64,000 nt of DNA. Source: Natronocalculus amylovorans (GTDB lineage Archaea; Halobacteriota; Halobacteria; Halobacteriales; Haloferacaceae). The DNA is taken from positions 19,924-83,923 of the forward strand of contig NZ_JAKRVX010000010.1 in NCBI RefSeq assembly GCF_023638035.1, read 5' to 3'. The notes under the pieces were generated by a model. The model was given only the letters and a program-made list of their open reading frames with translations. It did no database searches and was not told the DNA's origin. A program made the position numbers and the translations under genes. This document shows positions 9,034 through 18,009 of this stretch, piece by piece (position 1 is the first letter of the stretch; the number at the start of each line of letters is the position of its first letter).

Positions 9034-9471
9034 ATGAGTAGAAAATTGGCTGAGGCTTTAGGTGCTTCCAACTCTGAAGATGACCTCCGCCGATTTGAGG
9101 AGCTCATGAATCAGGATGTGAAGCCAAAGGAAAGCTTTGAGGAGTTTAGTGAACGCTATTCTCCTGAGAAATCGCGCTCTCCGGAATCTATCAGGAAATC
9201 CAGCCTTCCAGAATGTTTAGTCCAAAATTTCTTTAGCCCCATTAATAGAAGAGAATCTCCTATAGATATGATCGGAGATGAACTTGGCATAACCATGGCG
9301 AAACATTCCAACATAGATTTGTCCATTGATTCATTAGAACCTCGTCTATATTTGACAGATGATACTGTTGATCCAGAAATATTTAATTCTCCATCGGCGA
9401 TGTTCAACATCAATATATTTATGAAAGACGAAGATGAACTAAATTCATCTCGTGATCATAGATCTCCCTGA
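9034..9471 (+). CDS. hypothetical protein, candidate antitoxin of the PIN-domain protein
   Basis: The protein has 145 residues, is acidic and mostly helical, and contains no recognised DNA-binding domain. Its 3' end overlaps the start of the PIN-domain gene by 20 bases, the close coupling expected of a toxin-antitoxin pair, and it is encoded first, as antitoxins usually are. It is longer than typical VapB proteins and lacks a visible ribbon-helix-helix or AbrB motif, so the role is inferred from position. Confidence 0.55.
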   Translation: MSRKLAEALGASNSEDDLRRFEELMNQDVKPKESFEEFSERYSPEKSRSPESIRKSSLPECLVQNFFSPINRRESPIDMIGDELGITMAKHSNIDLSIDSLEPRLYLTDDTVDPEIFNSPSAMFNINIFMKDEDELNSSRDHRSP

Positions 9472-10087
9472 TTCGAATATTCTTATTCAAGCAATTGTTT
9501 GGGATAATAGTAAAGCGGAAGACTATTTGTACGACATTGTTAGAGCAAAGAGATACGCATATATTCCAAGGTATGTGATTGTTGAGACATATAACAAATC
9601 GACTGTAGCTTCAAGCAAGCGGGGCGAAAGTCATTGTTTGGATATGCTAGAATACCTACATAGTCTGGATACAACGTTAATGGCAAATCCAAGAAATGTT
9701 CTCGGCCATTCTCGGTTCTACCAATATTATACTGAATGGAATGATTATTCTGTTACACCAAATAACCTTAGTAATGTACGGAATAGTTCGATGGCACTAA
9801 TTCTAAGTGATATTTTAGATAATTTAGAGCGTAAAGACGCACCTATCTTAGCAGAAGCACATAAAATTTGTCGGTTGTCTGAACCAGCTGTCCTAACCAA
9901 ACTGGGGGGCCAAAGTGAAGACGATCTATATAAACATCAGGAAGAGATGGTCTTTGCAGCGAAATTGGCTTCTAACAGTATATATGATCTGGATTGCCGG
10001 ATCCATACTAATGATGAGGATTTTTCGGACGTCGATCCATCACAGATCGGTATTGATAATGTGGTGATTAAAGAAGTCGACCTATAA
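9452..10087 (+). CDS. PIN-like domain protein, candidate VapC-type ribonuclease toxin
   Basis: The protein has 211 residues and starts with GTG inside the preceding gene. It opens with a beta-strand and acidic residues (IIDLPDSNILIQAI), like the first catalytic strand of PIN domains (usually DTNVLI). Near the end it has the characteristic IHTNDEDFSDVDP segment, where PIN nucleases carry T-x-D-x-DF acidic residues. An acidic helix (DAPILAEAHK) sits between them. PIN toxins cleave RNA with metal ions held by these acids. It is larger than most VapC (about 130 residues), so it may be a different PIN subfamily. Confidence 0.6.
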   Translation: MIIDLPDSNILIQAIVWDNSKAEDYLYDIVRAKRYAYIPRYVIVETYNKSTVASSKRGESHCLDMLEYLHSLDTTLMANPRNVLGHSRFYQYYTEWNDYSVTPNNLSNVRNSSMALILSDILDNLERKDAPILAEAHKICRLSEPAVLTKLGGQSEDDLYKHQEEMVFAAKLASNSIYDLDCRIHTNDEDFSDVDPSQIGIDNVVIKEVDL

Positions 10088-10500
10088 TTGCTATCTGTGT
10101 ATGTAGATATTGGACTCTTCCTCTTAATCGGCTAATCCACTCCGACAATCGTTAGACATCAATATTCTAATAATGTCACCGGTTGGCGTGCAAGATACAA
10201 TGCGCATATGTGGCACAAACCATAGAACTCAAATGGGGGTCCGTCTGATCATTAAGTATCAGCGGTTTCAAATTGCTCATACTTCCCGAAAACGACGCGA
10301 ACGGAGTAAAACCATCACACTGAACAAAAGGAACAGTAGAGCGTGATCACCGACTCATCCTCTGCATCTTGCACGGCTATGTTTGTCGATTTTGAATATC
10401 CGTTGTTTCGCTGTCTTCGATAAGAGTCACATGTTAATGCGACTGCCACCGACTAGCGACTGAATGAGTTCGGACGCTTCACACCTACGCTCTCCTCGCT
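10088..10500. other. intergenic stretch with no recognised gene
   Basis: About 410 bases between the PIN-domain gene and a decayed gene. I see no convincing open frame, repeat or RNA structure. Confidence 0.4.
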
Positions 10501-10946
10501 GCGACTTACCAGACTTCAACACTTTACACGCACGCGAGAGACTGGTGCGAAACGTTCAGCGATGAATGGATGCTTCTCTGTGCCAACGGCCTCGACGATC
10601 CCGGCAGCGCCGTAGCAACCCCACTCAGCAAAGATGCAAAACGCCTTCCCAAGCTGTCGACTTCGATGCACGAGAGCTGGGCTGGGAGGAAGAGGCCACG
10701 ATCTACGTCCTCGCTGATCCGGAAATGTTGGATAAACCGACCGGTGATGTGTTTCGTCGCTCACTACGAGTTGCCCTCGAACGGTTGGCTGATCAAGTAA
10801 TCTTCCCGTTCGACCACATCGACGCCGACCAACGTGGCGGGTGGCTGGTAGCCTGCTTGGAAGATGGCGAGATCAAGAATCCGAAGAAGAAATACAGTGT
10901 CGACAGAGGGTCCGATCCAGAGCAGCGAGACTTGAGTTCATTCTAG
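10501..10946 (+). pseudogene. frameshifted gene remnant
   Basis: Two halophile-like coding stretches lie in different frames. Before about 10650, frame one reads through HARDWCETFSDEWMLLCANG and related residues. After about 10650, another frame encodes about 95 plausible residues (ELGWEEEATIYVLADPEMLD and on), stopping at 10944-10946. Neither has a good start and ribosome context. The parts look like one former gene broken by an indel and truncated at the 5' side. I do not recognise the family. Confidence 0.4.
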
Positions 10947-11131
10947 TAACCTGGCAGCTCTCTGTATCGAGATTTTGATATGTGTGTGCTAATCAGTTGT
11001 TTCAGCTGTTGGGCCATGAATTCAAGCTATGCTTATCTAAGGCGTTTCTCGATTAGCTGGACCTCAGCTTTTGTATATCGATATATGATTTACACTACAA
11101 GTTACATTATCTACCCATATTTTACTAAATC

Positions 11132-11154
11132 CATTTGTCTGTAGTAGACAAATG
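11132..11154. repeat. perfect inverted repeat upstream of the integrase gene
   Basis: CATTTGTCT, five bases, AGACAAATG: 9-bp arms, about 100 bases before the recombinase gene. It could be an operator or part of a recombination site. Nothing else is apparent in 10947-11252. Confidence 0.45.
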
Positions 11155-11252
11155 CCTCAGCAGAAGTATTATTAAATTGGAAGATCGACTGAAGATATCG
11201 AAAATGCCAAACTCAGAACCCACCCACCACGCAGTTTTAGGGTTACACAGCG

Positions 11253-12491
11253 GTGATTCACGTGAGTGATCAAATCAACTGGAGCCGAATGTCTCTCGAA
11301 GAGCTCACTACATTCTACCACACCCAGATCGAACCCACAATGGAACGCCACGGACTCGATCCGACAACCGATCGGCCGTCTTACAGCTGGCTCACCGAGC
11401 ACGGATACAGCGGGATCGCGTATACACTCCGAGAACACCACAACCTCACGATCGGCGAGTTTGTAACCCAGGTTGTCGGGGTCACACCCCGGGAGTCAGA
11501 TGGATACGAGTGGGGGATCGATGATCAAGACACGATCGAGTACTTAGAACAGTACCTCTCCTCCCGAAAACGTCGACACCAACTCGCTGATTCGACGATC
11601 GCCTCGAAACGATCGCGACTCGCACGATACGTGCGTACGTATGAAGCACTTCACGGCGATGCTGCGTTAGTTGGACACGTTGAGTCACTCGATACGCAAA
11701 CCCAAGAGATCACACGGGCAATCGAGGTCTTTGACCAGCTCAACGAAGAACTCAATAGCGATGACTCCAAGCAATCTCACCTGGCTGATCTCAACGACTG
11801 GTATATGTGGCTGCAAAACCGGGCGATAGCAGCGTTCAATCCGGCTCCCAACGTCGCCAGTGAATTCAGCAGAGGCTGGAATCCAGACACCGAAACAAAG
11901 CCGGCACTGTCTGCTGCACAGATCCGATCGCTTGTCGCTGCAGCAGAGACAACCGACGAGCGCTTTATTGTGACTGCACTCGGTGCTTGGGGGCTTCGTC
12001 GTGGTGAAGTCGCAGCGCTCCATGTGTCACAGTTCGTTCCAAACGCGGATCCACCACGAGTTGAGTTCGATGAACGAAAGAATGGACCCTCAGACGTCCA
12101 GCTACTCTTCGGCCTGGAGGCATACTACGATCGCGTCGATGAGATGGAGACCTCCGAATGGAACGGGTATCTGTTACCATCTTCAAGTTCGAAAAGCGGA
12201 CACATCCATCCTGGAACGGTGAACGATCGGTTCCGGCGGATTGCCGATCGAGCTGAAGTTCGCCTCGAAGGAGAAAGACCAACACCACACGCGTGCCGCC
12301 GATTCTGGTACAATGCCTATCAGAGTGCTGTTCAGGAATTACACGATCGGATCGAGCCGATTGCTGACGATCAAGGTAGCCGATCGACACAGGTCGTTAT
12401 TGACGAATATTTGGGAAAAGAGGAAGCACGGCAAGTTCGCCGAGAATTAATGCACGACGCTCTCTCAGAAGCGTTTATTGCTGAGAAATAA
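11253..12491 (+). CDS. tyrosine recombinase / phage-type integrase
   Basis: A 412-residue site-specific recombinase. The N-terminal part resembles a SAM-like core-binding domain (about 90-215). The catalytic domain shows the first active-site arginine in GLRRGEV (R249/R250), a lysine in the following beta-hairpin (around 276), the H-x-x-R box in HACRR (H346, R349) and a probable nucleophile Y386 in DEYLGKE. Enzymes of this family integrate, excise or resolve replicons through a covalent phosphotyrosine. GTG 11253 is used; a second GTG three codons later is possible. The gene is rich in CGATCG, like the plasmid backbone, so it may resolve plasmid multimers rather than belong to a recent insertion. 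Confidence 0.85.
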   Translation: MIHVSDQINWSRMSLEELTTFYHTQIEPTMERHGLDPTTDRPSYSWLTEHGYSGIAYTLREHHNLTIGEFVTQVVGVTPRESDGYEWGIDDQDTIEYLEQYLSSRKRRHQLADSTIASKRSRLARYVRTYEALHGDAALVGHVESLDTQTQEITRAIEVFDQLNEELNSDDSKQSHLADLNDWYMWLQNRAIAAFNPAPNVASEFSRGWNPDTETKPALSAAQIRSLVAAAETTDERFIVTALGAWGLRRGEVAALHVSQFVPNADPPRVEFDERKNGPSDVQLLFGLEAYYDRVDEMETSEWNGYLLPSSSSKSGHIHPGTVNDRFRRIADRAEVRLEGERPTPHACRRFWYNAYQSAVQELHDRIEPIADDQGSRSTQVVIDEYLGKEEARQVRRELMHDALSEAFIAEK

Positions 12492-12586
12492 GTGTGAACC
12501 GCTGTATAAGATAGAGGATGTATACAGCAAGGTGCTCCTGTTGCCTTTATCAGCTGATTGAGCCGATTTCAGAGACTTTTGGTATT

Positions 12587-14179
12587 TCAGTCATATGCTC
12601 TCTCAAATTCGATGAAATTTTGGAGAATATCGAATAAAATGATAATTGACATTCCCCACGCAGCGTGACGGTAAGGGAGATATCCATGGGCAATTTTATT
12701 CCGAACATTTTGACCACCAAGATCAACATAACGATATCGGAGATACGCAATCCAAGATTCATCGACCTCCCCTTCAATTTGGTAGAGAAGGCTACCGAAC
12801 GATCTCCTACCGAGTCCTCCAGTCTCTCCATCTCTGCTCAGGATACTCTTACCATTCTCGGCTGCCAATTCCCGAATCACTGCTTCCAACTGAGTCATCC
12901 CTAAATGGACTGCTGCTGAATGATTATGCTCAAACAGATGGATCACAAAATCTGTGAGATAGGCGTGGGTATCTGTTGAGAGTACCTTTCGCTCGTTAAT
13001 TAGCACGAAGAGATCGCCTTGACTGATGAGCCCTCGGTTTTGAAGCCGGTAGTAGATTGCCTGACGGATGTTTTGTACGAACTGGATCATGGCACCATAG
13101 CTTGGTGGGAATTCTGTTGTTCCATCTTCTTGTGAATATGACTCGCCAGCTTCTGTTATCGTCCTTCTTTGGACATGATTCATAATCCCATCTTCTGCTA
13201 TCTTCTGAGCTTGTTCAATGTCGGGGACGAACATATCATGATTAAGAAGCCACTTGAGGGCGAATATCGCATGTCGTCGTTTCCTATGCTTTCTGAATGA
13301 TTCGATAAAATCCTCTAATTCTTGATCTAGCTCTTCAATTTCCTCTTCTGATGGCTCATGGACGATCTCTCCCATCTGTTCAATGCTTTTCTTGTTTCCA
13401 TCTATGAAATCATGTTCCCAAGTTACCCGTTGTTCTTCCCCAATCCACGCGTCACATTCGACTATCGCTTCTTTCGCGCAATTTGCCCGTAGAGAGTTTT
13501 TGTTTGTTGATTTGAGTTCGATTATTTCGTCAGCATACGATTTGATGATGGCAGTCCTTGGTATCCCCTTATCAATGCCCTCGTCATCCCGGATCCTGAG
13601 ATTTATCCGCCAAAGCTTTCGACAAGTTTGGTAGTTCCCTGCTTCACCCGCCTTCTCAGCCTGTTTTTCTATATACTGACTCAGTATATCAATCGCTGTA
13701 GTTCCAGATATAGTCTCAATATTCTGTTCAATTTCTTCAAGAATATCAAAACTATGCCCTACTGGTAACGAGTTCTCTTTCTTTTTTTCATTTAGGAACA
13801 GTAATCCAAAATATATCTCTGCTTTCAATTCTTCTGTATGATTCAGATCACTCAGTAAAGCAATTCGTTCTACCATTAATGTCGGAAGTAGACTGTCCCA
13901 TCCCTCTGATATTGCAAGGTCGATTGCGTCTCTAAGATTTTTTTTAGCGAGTTTCGCCCCATTGGGATAATCGTCATTCTCAATCCATCTGGAGAGGCCA
14001 ACGAGAAACTCGATTAATGGATGTTCAAAATCACATTCTTGAATCTCCTCTCGGAGTTGTTTTGGTGAACGCCCCCAGTCATTGTTCAATTCTCTAATTG
14101 AAGATGATAATTCAATATCGAACCGTGAATTTTCTGACCCATTTTCGAGGAGAGACTGTAGCTCTTCAGCAAGACGCAT
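12587..14179 (-). CDS. DUF4209-like protein with C-terminal HEPN-type Rx4H motif
   Basis: The protein has 530 residues, is almost entirely helical and contains no membrane segment. The C-terminal part has the conserved G-x-x-N-x-R-N-x-x-A-H-G pattern (RNKIAHG, R493 and H498), which is the R-x4-H motif of HEPN ribonucleases and the core of DUF4209. HEPN domains are common RNases of toxin-antitoxin, abortive-infection and CRISPR-linked systems. The gene stands alone beside the integrase gene, on the opposite strand, and is AT-richer. A defence role is inferred from domain and context. It could also be a DUF4209 protein with another function, since not all Rx4H motifs are catalytic. Confidence 0.6.
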   Translation of the reverse strand: MRLAEELQSLLENGSENSRFDIELSSSIRELNNDWGRSPKQLREEIQECDFEHPLIEFLVGLSRWIENDDYPNGAKLAKKNLRDAIDLAISEGWDSLLPTLMVERIALLSDLNHTEELKAEIYFGLLFLNEKKKENSLPVGHSFDILEEIEQNIETISGTTAIDILSQYIEKQAEKAGEAGNYQTCRKLWRINLRIRDDEGIDKGIPRTAIIKSYADEIIELKSTNKNSLRANCAKEAIVECDAWIGEEQRVTWEHDFIDGNKKSIEQMGEIVHEPSEEEIEELDQELEDFIESFRKHRKRRHAIFALKWLLNHDMFVPDIEQAQKIAEDGIMNHVQRRTITEAGESYSQEDGTTEFPPSYGAMIQFVQNIRQAIYYRLQNRGLISQGDLFVLINERKVLSTDTHAYLTDFVIHLFEHNHSAAVHLGMTQLEAVIRELAAENGKSILSRDGETGGLGRRSFGSLLYQIEGEVDESWIAYLRYRYVDLGGQNVRNKIAHGYLPYRHAAWGMSIIILFDILQNFIEFERAYD

Positions 14180-14277
14180 TAGTTATTTCCAAGTAGATAC
14201 TGTTCACTAATCATGCTACCGCTCAATAAGTACATTCTGCACCCTGTATACAGCACGACGTTTTTGTCATAGCTAAA

Positions 14278-14293
14278 GGCTTTCAACAGAGCC
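14278..14293. repeat. solo sequence resembling the transposon end at 42.5 kb
   Basis: TTCAACAGAGCC matches the outer 12 bases of the terminal inverted repeats of the cassette at 42462-43581 (GGCTCTGTTGAA, reversed). No partner end was found nearby, so it may be a solo remnant or chance. Confidence 0.3.
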
Positions 14294-14390
14294 GCTGATC
14301 TCTATATCTCTGAACCAACCCCGCCTTATTTGTCTATTCTATCTAACAATTAACTAAGAGATCGCCAATAACGACGATCTCGAAGCAGCG

Positions 14391-15200
14391 ATGACGCACA
14401 CCCCAAACAAGACAGACGATAGTTGCAACGCCAATCAAAACATCTCGATCGAGTGGGACGCACTCTCTGGATTTCAACGCGATCTCCTCCGATCGATCGC
14501 TCGGCTCCATTCAACAAATACTGAAAAGAAAGGGCTCGCAATTCTTAATGAGCTGAGCGATCGATACGGATCAAAGGTCAACCACGGCCGTCTCTACCCA
14601 AATTTGGATACACTCGTTGAGAGTGGGTTGATCGAGAAATCCACACTCGACAAACGAACGAACCAGTACGAACTGACTGACGCTGGCCGATCGCTCTTGG
14701 AGCATCACGCACGTGAGGTAATCGAGGAACTCTCAGCGTACTCGATCGACGTTACGGACCGCAATGTCGAGTCTCCACAACCGGCAGTGACTGATGGGGG
14801 TCAGAAAGAGTATCCAGAGTGGCTTCCAGAGGCATATGACCCTACTAAACCACTTCGAGACCGGCTCCCGATAATAGCAGATATTGATGGTGGAATTGAG
14901 CTCCATGTTTGTGACAATCAGGGAGTAATCGAGATTGTTGGTGGTCCAATGTATTTTGATGAGTATGCAAACGGGACGCTAATCCTCAAAGCAGGAACTG
15001 GTAGCACTGTGAGAGACAGTTGGGACTATGAAATTGTTGTGCCTAGCAACTCTGACCACTCTTCTCAACTTAAGAAAGTGAACCCAGATCAAGATGTTGT
15101 GGCATATGAAAACACAAAACGAACTCTTCTGAAAAATATCGATGTACGGCTCTATGGCGTTGACGATGATCAGCTTTCCAACTGCGAGAGGAAGCAATGA
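14391..15200 (+). CDS. PadR-like winged-helix regulator with an extra C-terminal domain
   Basis: The protein has 269 residues. Residues 20-115 form a PadR-type winged helix: the segment HGRLYPNLDTLVESGLIEKS followed by the wing (RTNQYELTDAGRSLL) is diagnostic of haloarchaeal PadR proteins. Residues 135-269 form a separate beta-rich domain that I do not recognise. It is the first gene of a long operon of tiny overlapping genes and ends with an ATGA overlap into the next. It is probably the operon's own regulator. Confidence 0.75.
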   Translation: MTHTPNKTDDSCNANQNISIEWDALSGFQRDLLRSIARLHSTNTEKKGLAILNELSDRYGSKVNHGRLYPNLDTLVESGLIEKSTLDKRTNQYELTDAGRSLLEHHAREVIEELSAYSIDVTDRNVESPQPAVTDGGQKEYPEWLPEAYDPTKPLRDRLPIIADIDGGIELHVCDNQGVIEIVGGPMYFDEYANGTLILKAGTGSTVRDSWDYEIVVPSNSDHSSQLKKVNPDQDVVAYENTKRTLLKNIDVRLYGVDDDQLSNCERKQ

Positions 15201-15472
15201 ACCCAAAACACGCCGATCGGCTCACGGTGCTGCATGATGGAGAGGAGATTGAGGTCTTCAATTGGGTCAATATCGAACAACCATCAGTTGTCCGTGGAAT
15301 CGGTCAAATTGAACAGTTCGACCCCCAGATTGGTGCTGGTGACAGCCCCACTACTCCAGATGCAGTTACTGATTGGGTCGCAGAACTGTTGGACGCAGAG
15401 TATCACATCAATGTGGAACGCCTTGGAATAGAAGTTGTTGACGTTGAATCTGAGGAGGTTCACGTTCTATGA
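15197..15472 (+). CDS. small hypothetical protein
   Basis: The protein has 91 residues, is acidic, and has no recognised domain. It is coupled by four-base overlaps to the genes on both sides. The pattern of overlapping starts is strong evidence that it is translated. Confidence 0.6.
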   Translation: MNPKHADRLTVLHDGEEIEVFNWVNIEQPSVVRGIGQIEQFDPQIGAGDSPTTPDAVTDWVAELLDAEYHINVERLGIEVVDVESEEVHVL

Positions 15473-15891
15473 GCAGCGATCGGGATGCAAGGCTGAAAGG
15501 AGACGAACAGCAACCGTACAGTAAGCGCGATGCAGCTGTGGCTGCCCAGTTCGCAGACCGCAGTATGCCTGGAACCGAGCCGCCATTGATGAAGCTCGCT
15601 GTGAGAGCTAGCGCGGTTGCCGTAGATCGTTGGGGTGTGGAGCTTGAAGCGGATGAGCAAGCCCACAGACACTTCAACCATGTTCTTGAAGACACGGTGA
15701 TAGACACTCTACGACACTACAGCGACGAAGACTCTCACGTAGAGGGTATCACAGAACTCGTGTTCGAGGGTAGGCCAATCAGTAGTTCTGATTTGCTCGA
15801 TGCCGCTGCGGAAGTGACCGATGTAATCGAGCAAGAGGGAAGGGTCGAACGCAACTCTCCCGGCGGACTTGTTGAGGAGGTCGACCAATGA
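15469..15891 (+). CDS. small hypothetical protein
   Basis: The protein has 140 residues and is mixed alpha/beta; a segment with histidines and acids (ADEQAHRHFNHVLEDTVID) is notable but matches no family I know. ATGA overlaps at both ends place it in the same operon. Confidence 0.6.
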   Translation: MSSDRDARLKGDEQQPYSKRDAAVAAQFADRSMPGTEPPLMKLAVRASAVAVDRWGVELEADEQAHRHFNHVLEDTVIDTLRHYSDEDSHVEGITELVFEGRPISSSDLLDAAAEVTDVIEQEGRVERNSPGGLVEEVDQ

Positions 15892-16091
15892 GTAACAGCG
15901 ACGACGCGCGGCCTACAAACGACGACTATCAAAACAGCCCGGTCGTTTGTTCGGATTGCGGCGAGATTGTTGTCGTGACCGAACCGGAAGACTGGAAGAA
16001 TTTAGACGAGCAAGTGACGTTCGAGTGTGGCTGTGAGATCGGTAAGATAGCCGCCGTGAAACCCAGTTCTTGGGGGTTGCAGTTCCTATGA
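15888..16091 (+). CDS. zinc-ribbon-like small protein
   Basis: A 67-residue protein with two cysteine knuckles, CSDC (about 22-25) and CGC (about 46-48), the spacing of a small zinc ribbon. It overlaps the next start by ATGA. Confidence 0.6.
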   Translation: MSNSDDARPTNDDYQNSPVVCSDCGEIVVVTEPEDWKNLDEQVTFECGCEIGKIAAVKPSSWGLQFL

Positions 16092-16393
16092 GTTCTGAGC
16101 AATCCAGCGACGAAGTCAAACAGGCAAGTGAGGGAATAACCGTCAGCGAGTTGCTTGCTCACTGTGGATCAGCGAACCACGACACGAACGAGACAACGAT
16201 CCAAGATGCACTCGACGCTCTCGGAGAGGCGCATCCAGCAGTTGCGGGGAATCTCGTCGCACATCTGCGACGTGCGATCGATCGATCAACGGAGTCGGAC
16301 CGCGGAACGGCGAGTGGGTCAGAGCATCCCGAGTGGCACGATCATCTGAGACTGGCGAAAGAACAGAGCTACGAGGAGGGATACGATGTCTGA
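16088..16393 (+). CDS. small hypothetical protein
   Basis: The protein has 101 residues. The ATG at 16088 is preferred over an earlier start at 16070 because it forms the ATGA overlap seen throughout this operon. It is helical, with histidines and acids but no known motif. Confidence 0.55.
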   Translation: MSSEQSSDEVKQASEGITVSELLAHCGSANHDTNETTIQDALDALGEAHPAVAGNLVAHLRRAIDRSTESDRGTASGSEHPEWHDHLRLAKEQSYEEGYDV

Positions 16394-16634
16394 TAGGCTC
16401 GGAGACGAGATCGAACTTGCGGATGCTAACGAAGTCGATCGTGACCCGGTCCTCTCGCTCAGCGAGTGCCCCGAGTGCGGCCCTAACACGCTTGCGACCG
16501 TCCGGGTCGAGGACGCGATCTATATCGCATCCTGCTCGTCGTGCGACCACGAAGTACGTGCACCGGTTGTTATCAAAGACGGAACAGAGGTTGTGGCGTT
16601 TCAGGAACCAGTTCCCGAGGAGAATACACTATGA
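16386..16634 (+). CDS. zinc-ribbon small protein
   Basis: An 82-residue protein with CPECG (about 28-32) and CSSC (about 50-53), a standard zinc-ribbon pair about 20 residues apart. It overlaps both neighbours. Confidence 0.65.
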   Translation: MSDRLGDEIELADANEVDRDPVLSLSECPECGPNTLATVRVEDAIYIASCSSCDHEVRAPVVIKDGTEVVAFQEPVPEENTL

Positions 16635-17014
16635 GCGAAGGAAACATAACGATACGACAGAAGGCTGCAGCGGAGAGAGAATACCAGAGGGAACGTTCTG
16701 ACGACAATCCCTTCATAGATATCGTCGACAATCTTCGGGCTGAAGGTCGATCATTTGAGGAAATACATTCTATTATCGACGAAGCCTACGATGCAGTCCA
16801 AGAAGCTTGGGGTAAAGAAATCACATTCCTCATCCCTGAATGGGAAGTGACTGCACTCGTCGATGACCAAAGCACACCGAGTGGATACCGCTATAAGACG
16901 CACACCCGGACGGCAGAAACTGCCAAAGAAGCCGAGGATAGCGTTGAGGATTGGGTTGGATTCCCTGTTGATCGTGACCAGACTGAGATGATCGGATATG
17001 TGGAGGTTTCGTAG
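16631..17014 (+). CDS. small hypothetical protein
   Basis: The protein has 127 residues from ATG 16631, the start that gives the ATGA overlap; earlier in-frame starts run inside the preceding gene. It has a helical N-terminal half and a beta-rich C-terminal half (EWEVTALVDDQ, then YRYKTHTRTAETAKEAEDSV), resembling small adaptor folds. No family is recognised. Confidence 0.6.
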   Translation: MSEGNITIRQKAAAEREYQRERSDDNPFIDIVDNLRAEGRSFEEIHSIIDEAYDAVQEAWGKEITFLIPEWEVTALVDDQSTPSGYRYKTHTRTAETAKEAEDSVEDWVGFPVDRDQTEMIGYVEVS

Positions 17015-17437
17015 ATGAGCGGCGATCGCATCTCAGACGATCACCCAACAATTCGGATGACAAACAAGGGTGTTGAAGTTCCAGAAGATCTGATTGGTCG
17101 GACAGGAACTGTTGTTGTTGTTCACGCAGATCTTGTTGTGAGACTTCAGTACGCCAGTGATGGTATCCAGGAATACGATCGGAACTTGATTGCATTTCCA
17201 CCAACCGATAACGACGTCGAGCATCCGATGGTCCCAAACGGCCACCTTCGGATTGATGGAAAGTTGTACCGTGTAATCGACGATCGCGATCTCGACGAGT
17301 GCCCTGAATGTGGCTCAGACCAGGTTGCAGCGTGGGATATTCCCCCGAAATGCTATGGATGTGATACCGTGTTGGGCGATAAGTACTCACTCGTCACCGA
17401 TGGTGGCATCTCTCGTTTTGATGGGAGACAACAATGA
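17015..17437 (+). CDS. zinc-ribbon small protein with beta-barrel-like N-terminus
   Basis: The protein has 140 residues. The N-terminal 85 residues are beta-rich (GRTGTVVVVHADLVVRLQY). The C-terminal part has a zinc ribbon, CPECG and CYGC, about 16 residues apart. Its stop overlaps the next start by ATGA. Confidence 0.65.
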   Translation: MSGDRISDDHPTIRMTNKGVEVPEDLIGRTGTVVVVHADLVVRLQYASDGIQEYDRNLIAFPPTDNDVEHPMVPNGHLRIDGKLYRVIDDRDLDECPECGSDQVAAWDIPPKCYGCDTVLGDKYSLVTDGGISRFDGRQQ

Positions 17438-17586
17438 GAGCTCATAATGACCGTATCCACGACGAGCGTATCACTGTTCGCCTCCCGGCTGAGCGCTTGA
17501 ACTCGATCGATGACCGAGTCAAGGCTGGAGAGTATACAAATCGAAGTGAAGCGATTCGAGAGGCACTGTCTAAAATGTCACTCTAA
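17434..17586 (+). CDS. ribbon-helix-helix (CopG-type) DNA-binding microprotein
   Basis: A 50-residue protein with the full ribbon-helix-helix pattern: the strand ERITVRLPAERL, the helix starting LNSIDDRVKAGEY, then NRSEAIREALSKM. Such proteins dimerise and bind operator DNA through the strand, often controlling plasmid copy number or an operon. It ends the plus-strand operon and overlaps the 3' end of the convergent parA accessory gene by 9 bases. Confidence 0.8.
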   Translation: MRAHNDRIHDERITVRLPAERLNSIDDRVKAGEYTNRSEAIREALSKMSL

Positions 17587-18009
17587 TCCGAGTTCTTCCT
17601 CGATCGTCGTATCGGACAGTGCCGCTTCGATAAGCGCTGGATAAAAGTCTCTATTCTTCTCCATACCACGGCCGTGTTCGCGTTTATGACGCGCGTTGAG
17701 CTCGTCGAATCGGATTCCCATCTCGTTAATGACTGATTCGGGGAGATACATGTTGACGTTCTTTCGATCTTTCACTGACCCTCCTGTTTTATTCTTTGCT
17801 GTCTTTGATGTTTTTGACTTCTTTGGCTTCTTTGCTGTCTTTGATCTCTCCTCTGTCTCTGCTACATCTGTATGCTTCTCTGTCTCTGCTGTTTCTGCTG
17901 TCTTTGATGTCTCTGATGTATTTTCTGTTTCTGCTGTCTCTGATGGTGATTTAATCCGATCGCGAAGAGCGTTTGCTCGTCGGCTTTTGGATTCGTTATC
18001 GTCGCTCAT
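17578..18009 (-). CDS. ParA-linked accessory protein with threonine/glutamate/lysine repeats (ParB-like partner)
   Basis: The protein has 143 residues. Residues 20-75 are degenerate repeats rich in T, A, E, S and K. Residues 80-143 form a compact domain (NVNMYLPESVINEMGIRF and on) that looks like a ribbon-helix-helix DNA-binding domain. It follows parA with a four-base overlap, the usual place for the DNA-binding partner of a ParA ATPase. The repeat is also visible in DNA as an iterated unit such as CATCAAAGA or CAGCAGAGA. Confidence 0.65.
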   Translation of the reverse strand: MSDDNESKSRRANALRDRIKSPSETAETENTSETSKTAETAETEKHTDVAETEERSKTAKKPKKSKTSKTAKNKTGGSVKDRKNVNMYLPESVINEMGIRFDELNARHKREHGRGMEKNRDFYPALIEAALSDTTIEEELGLE

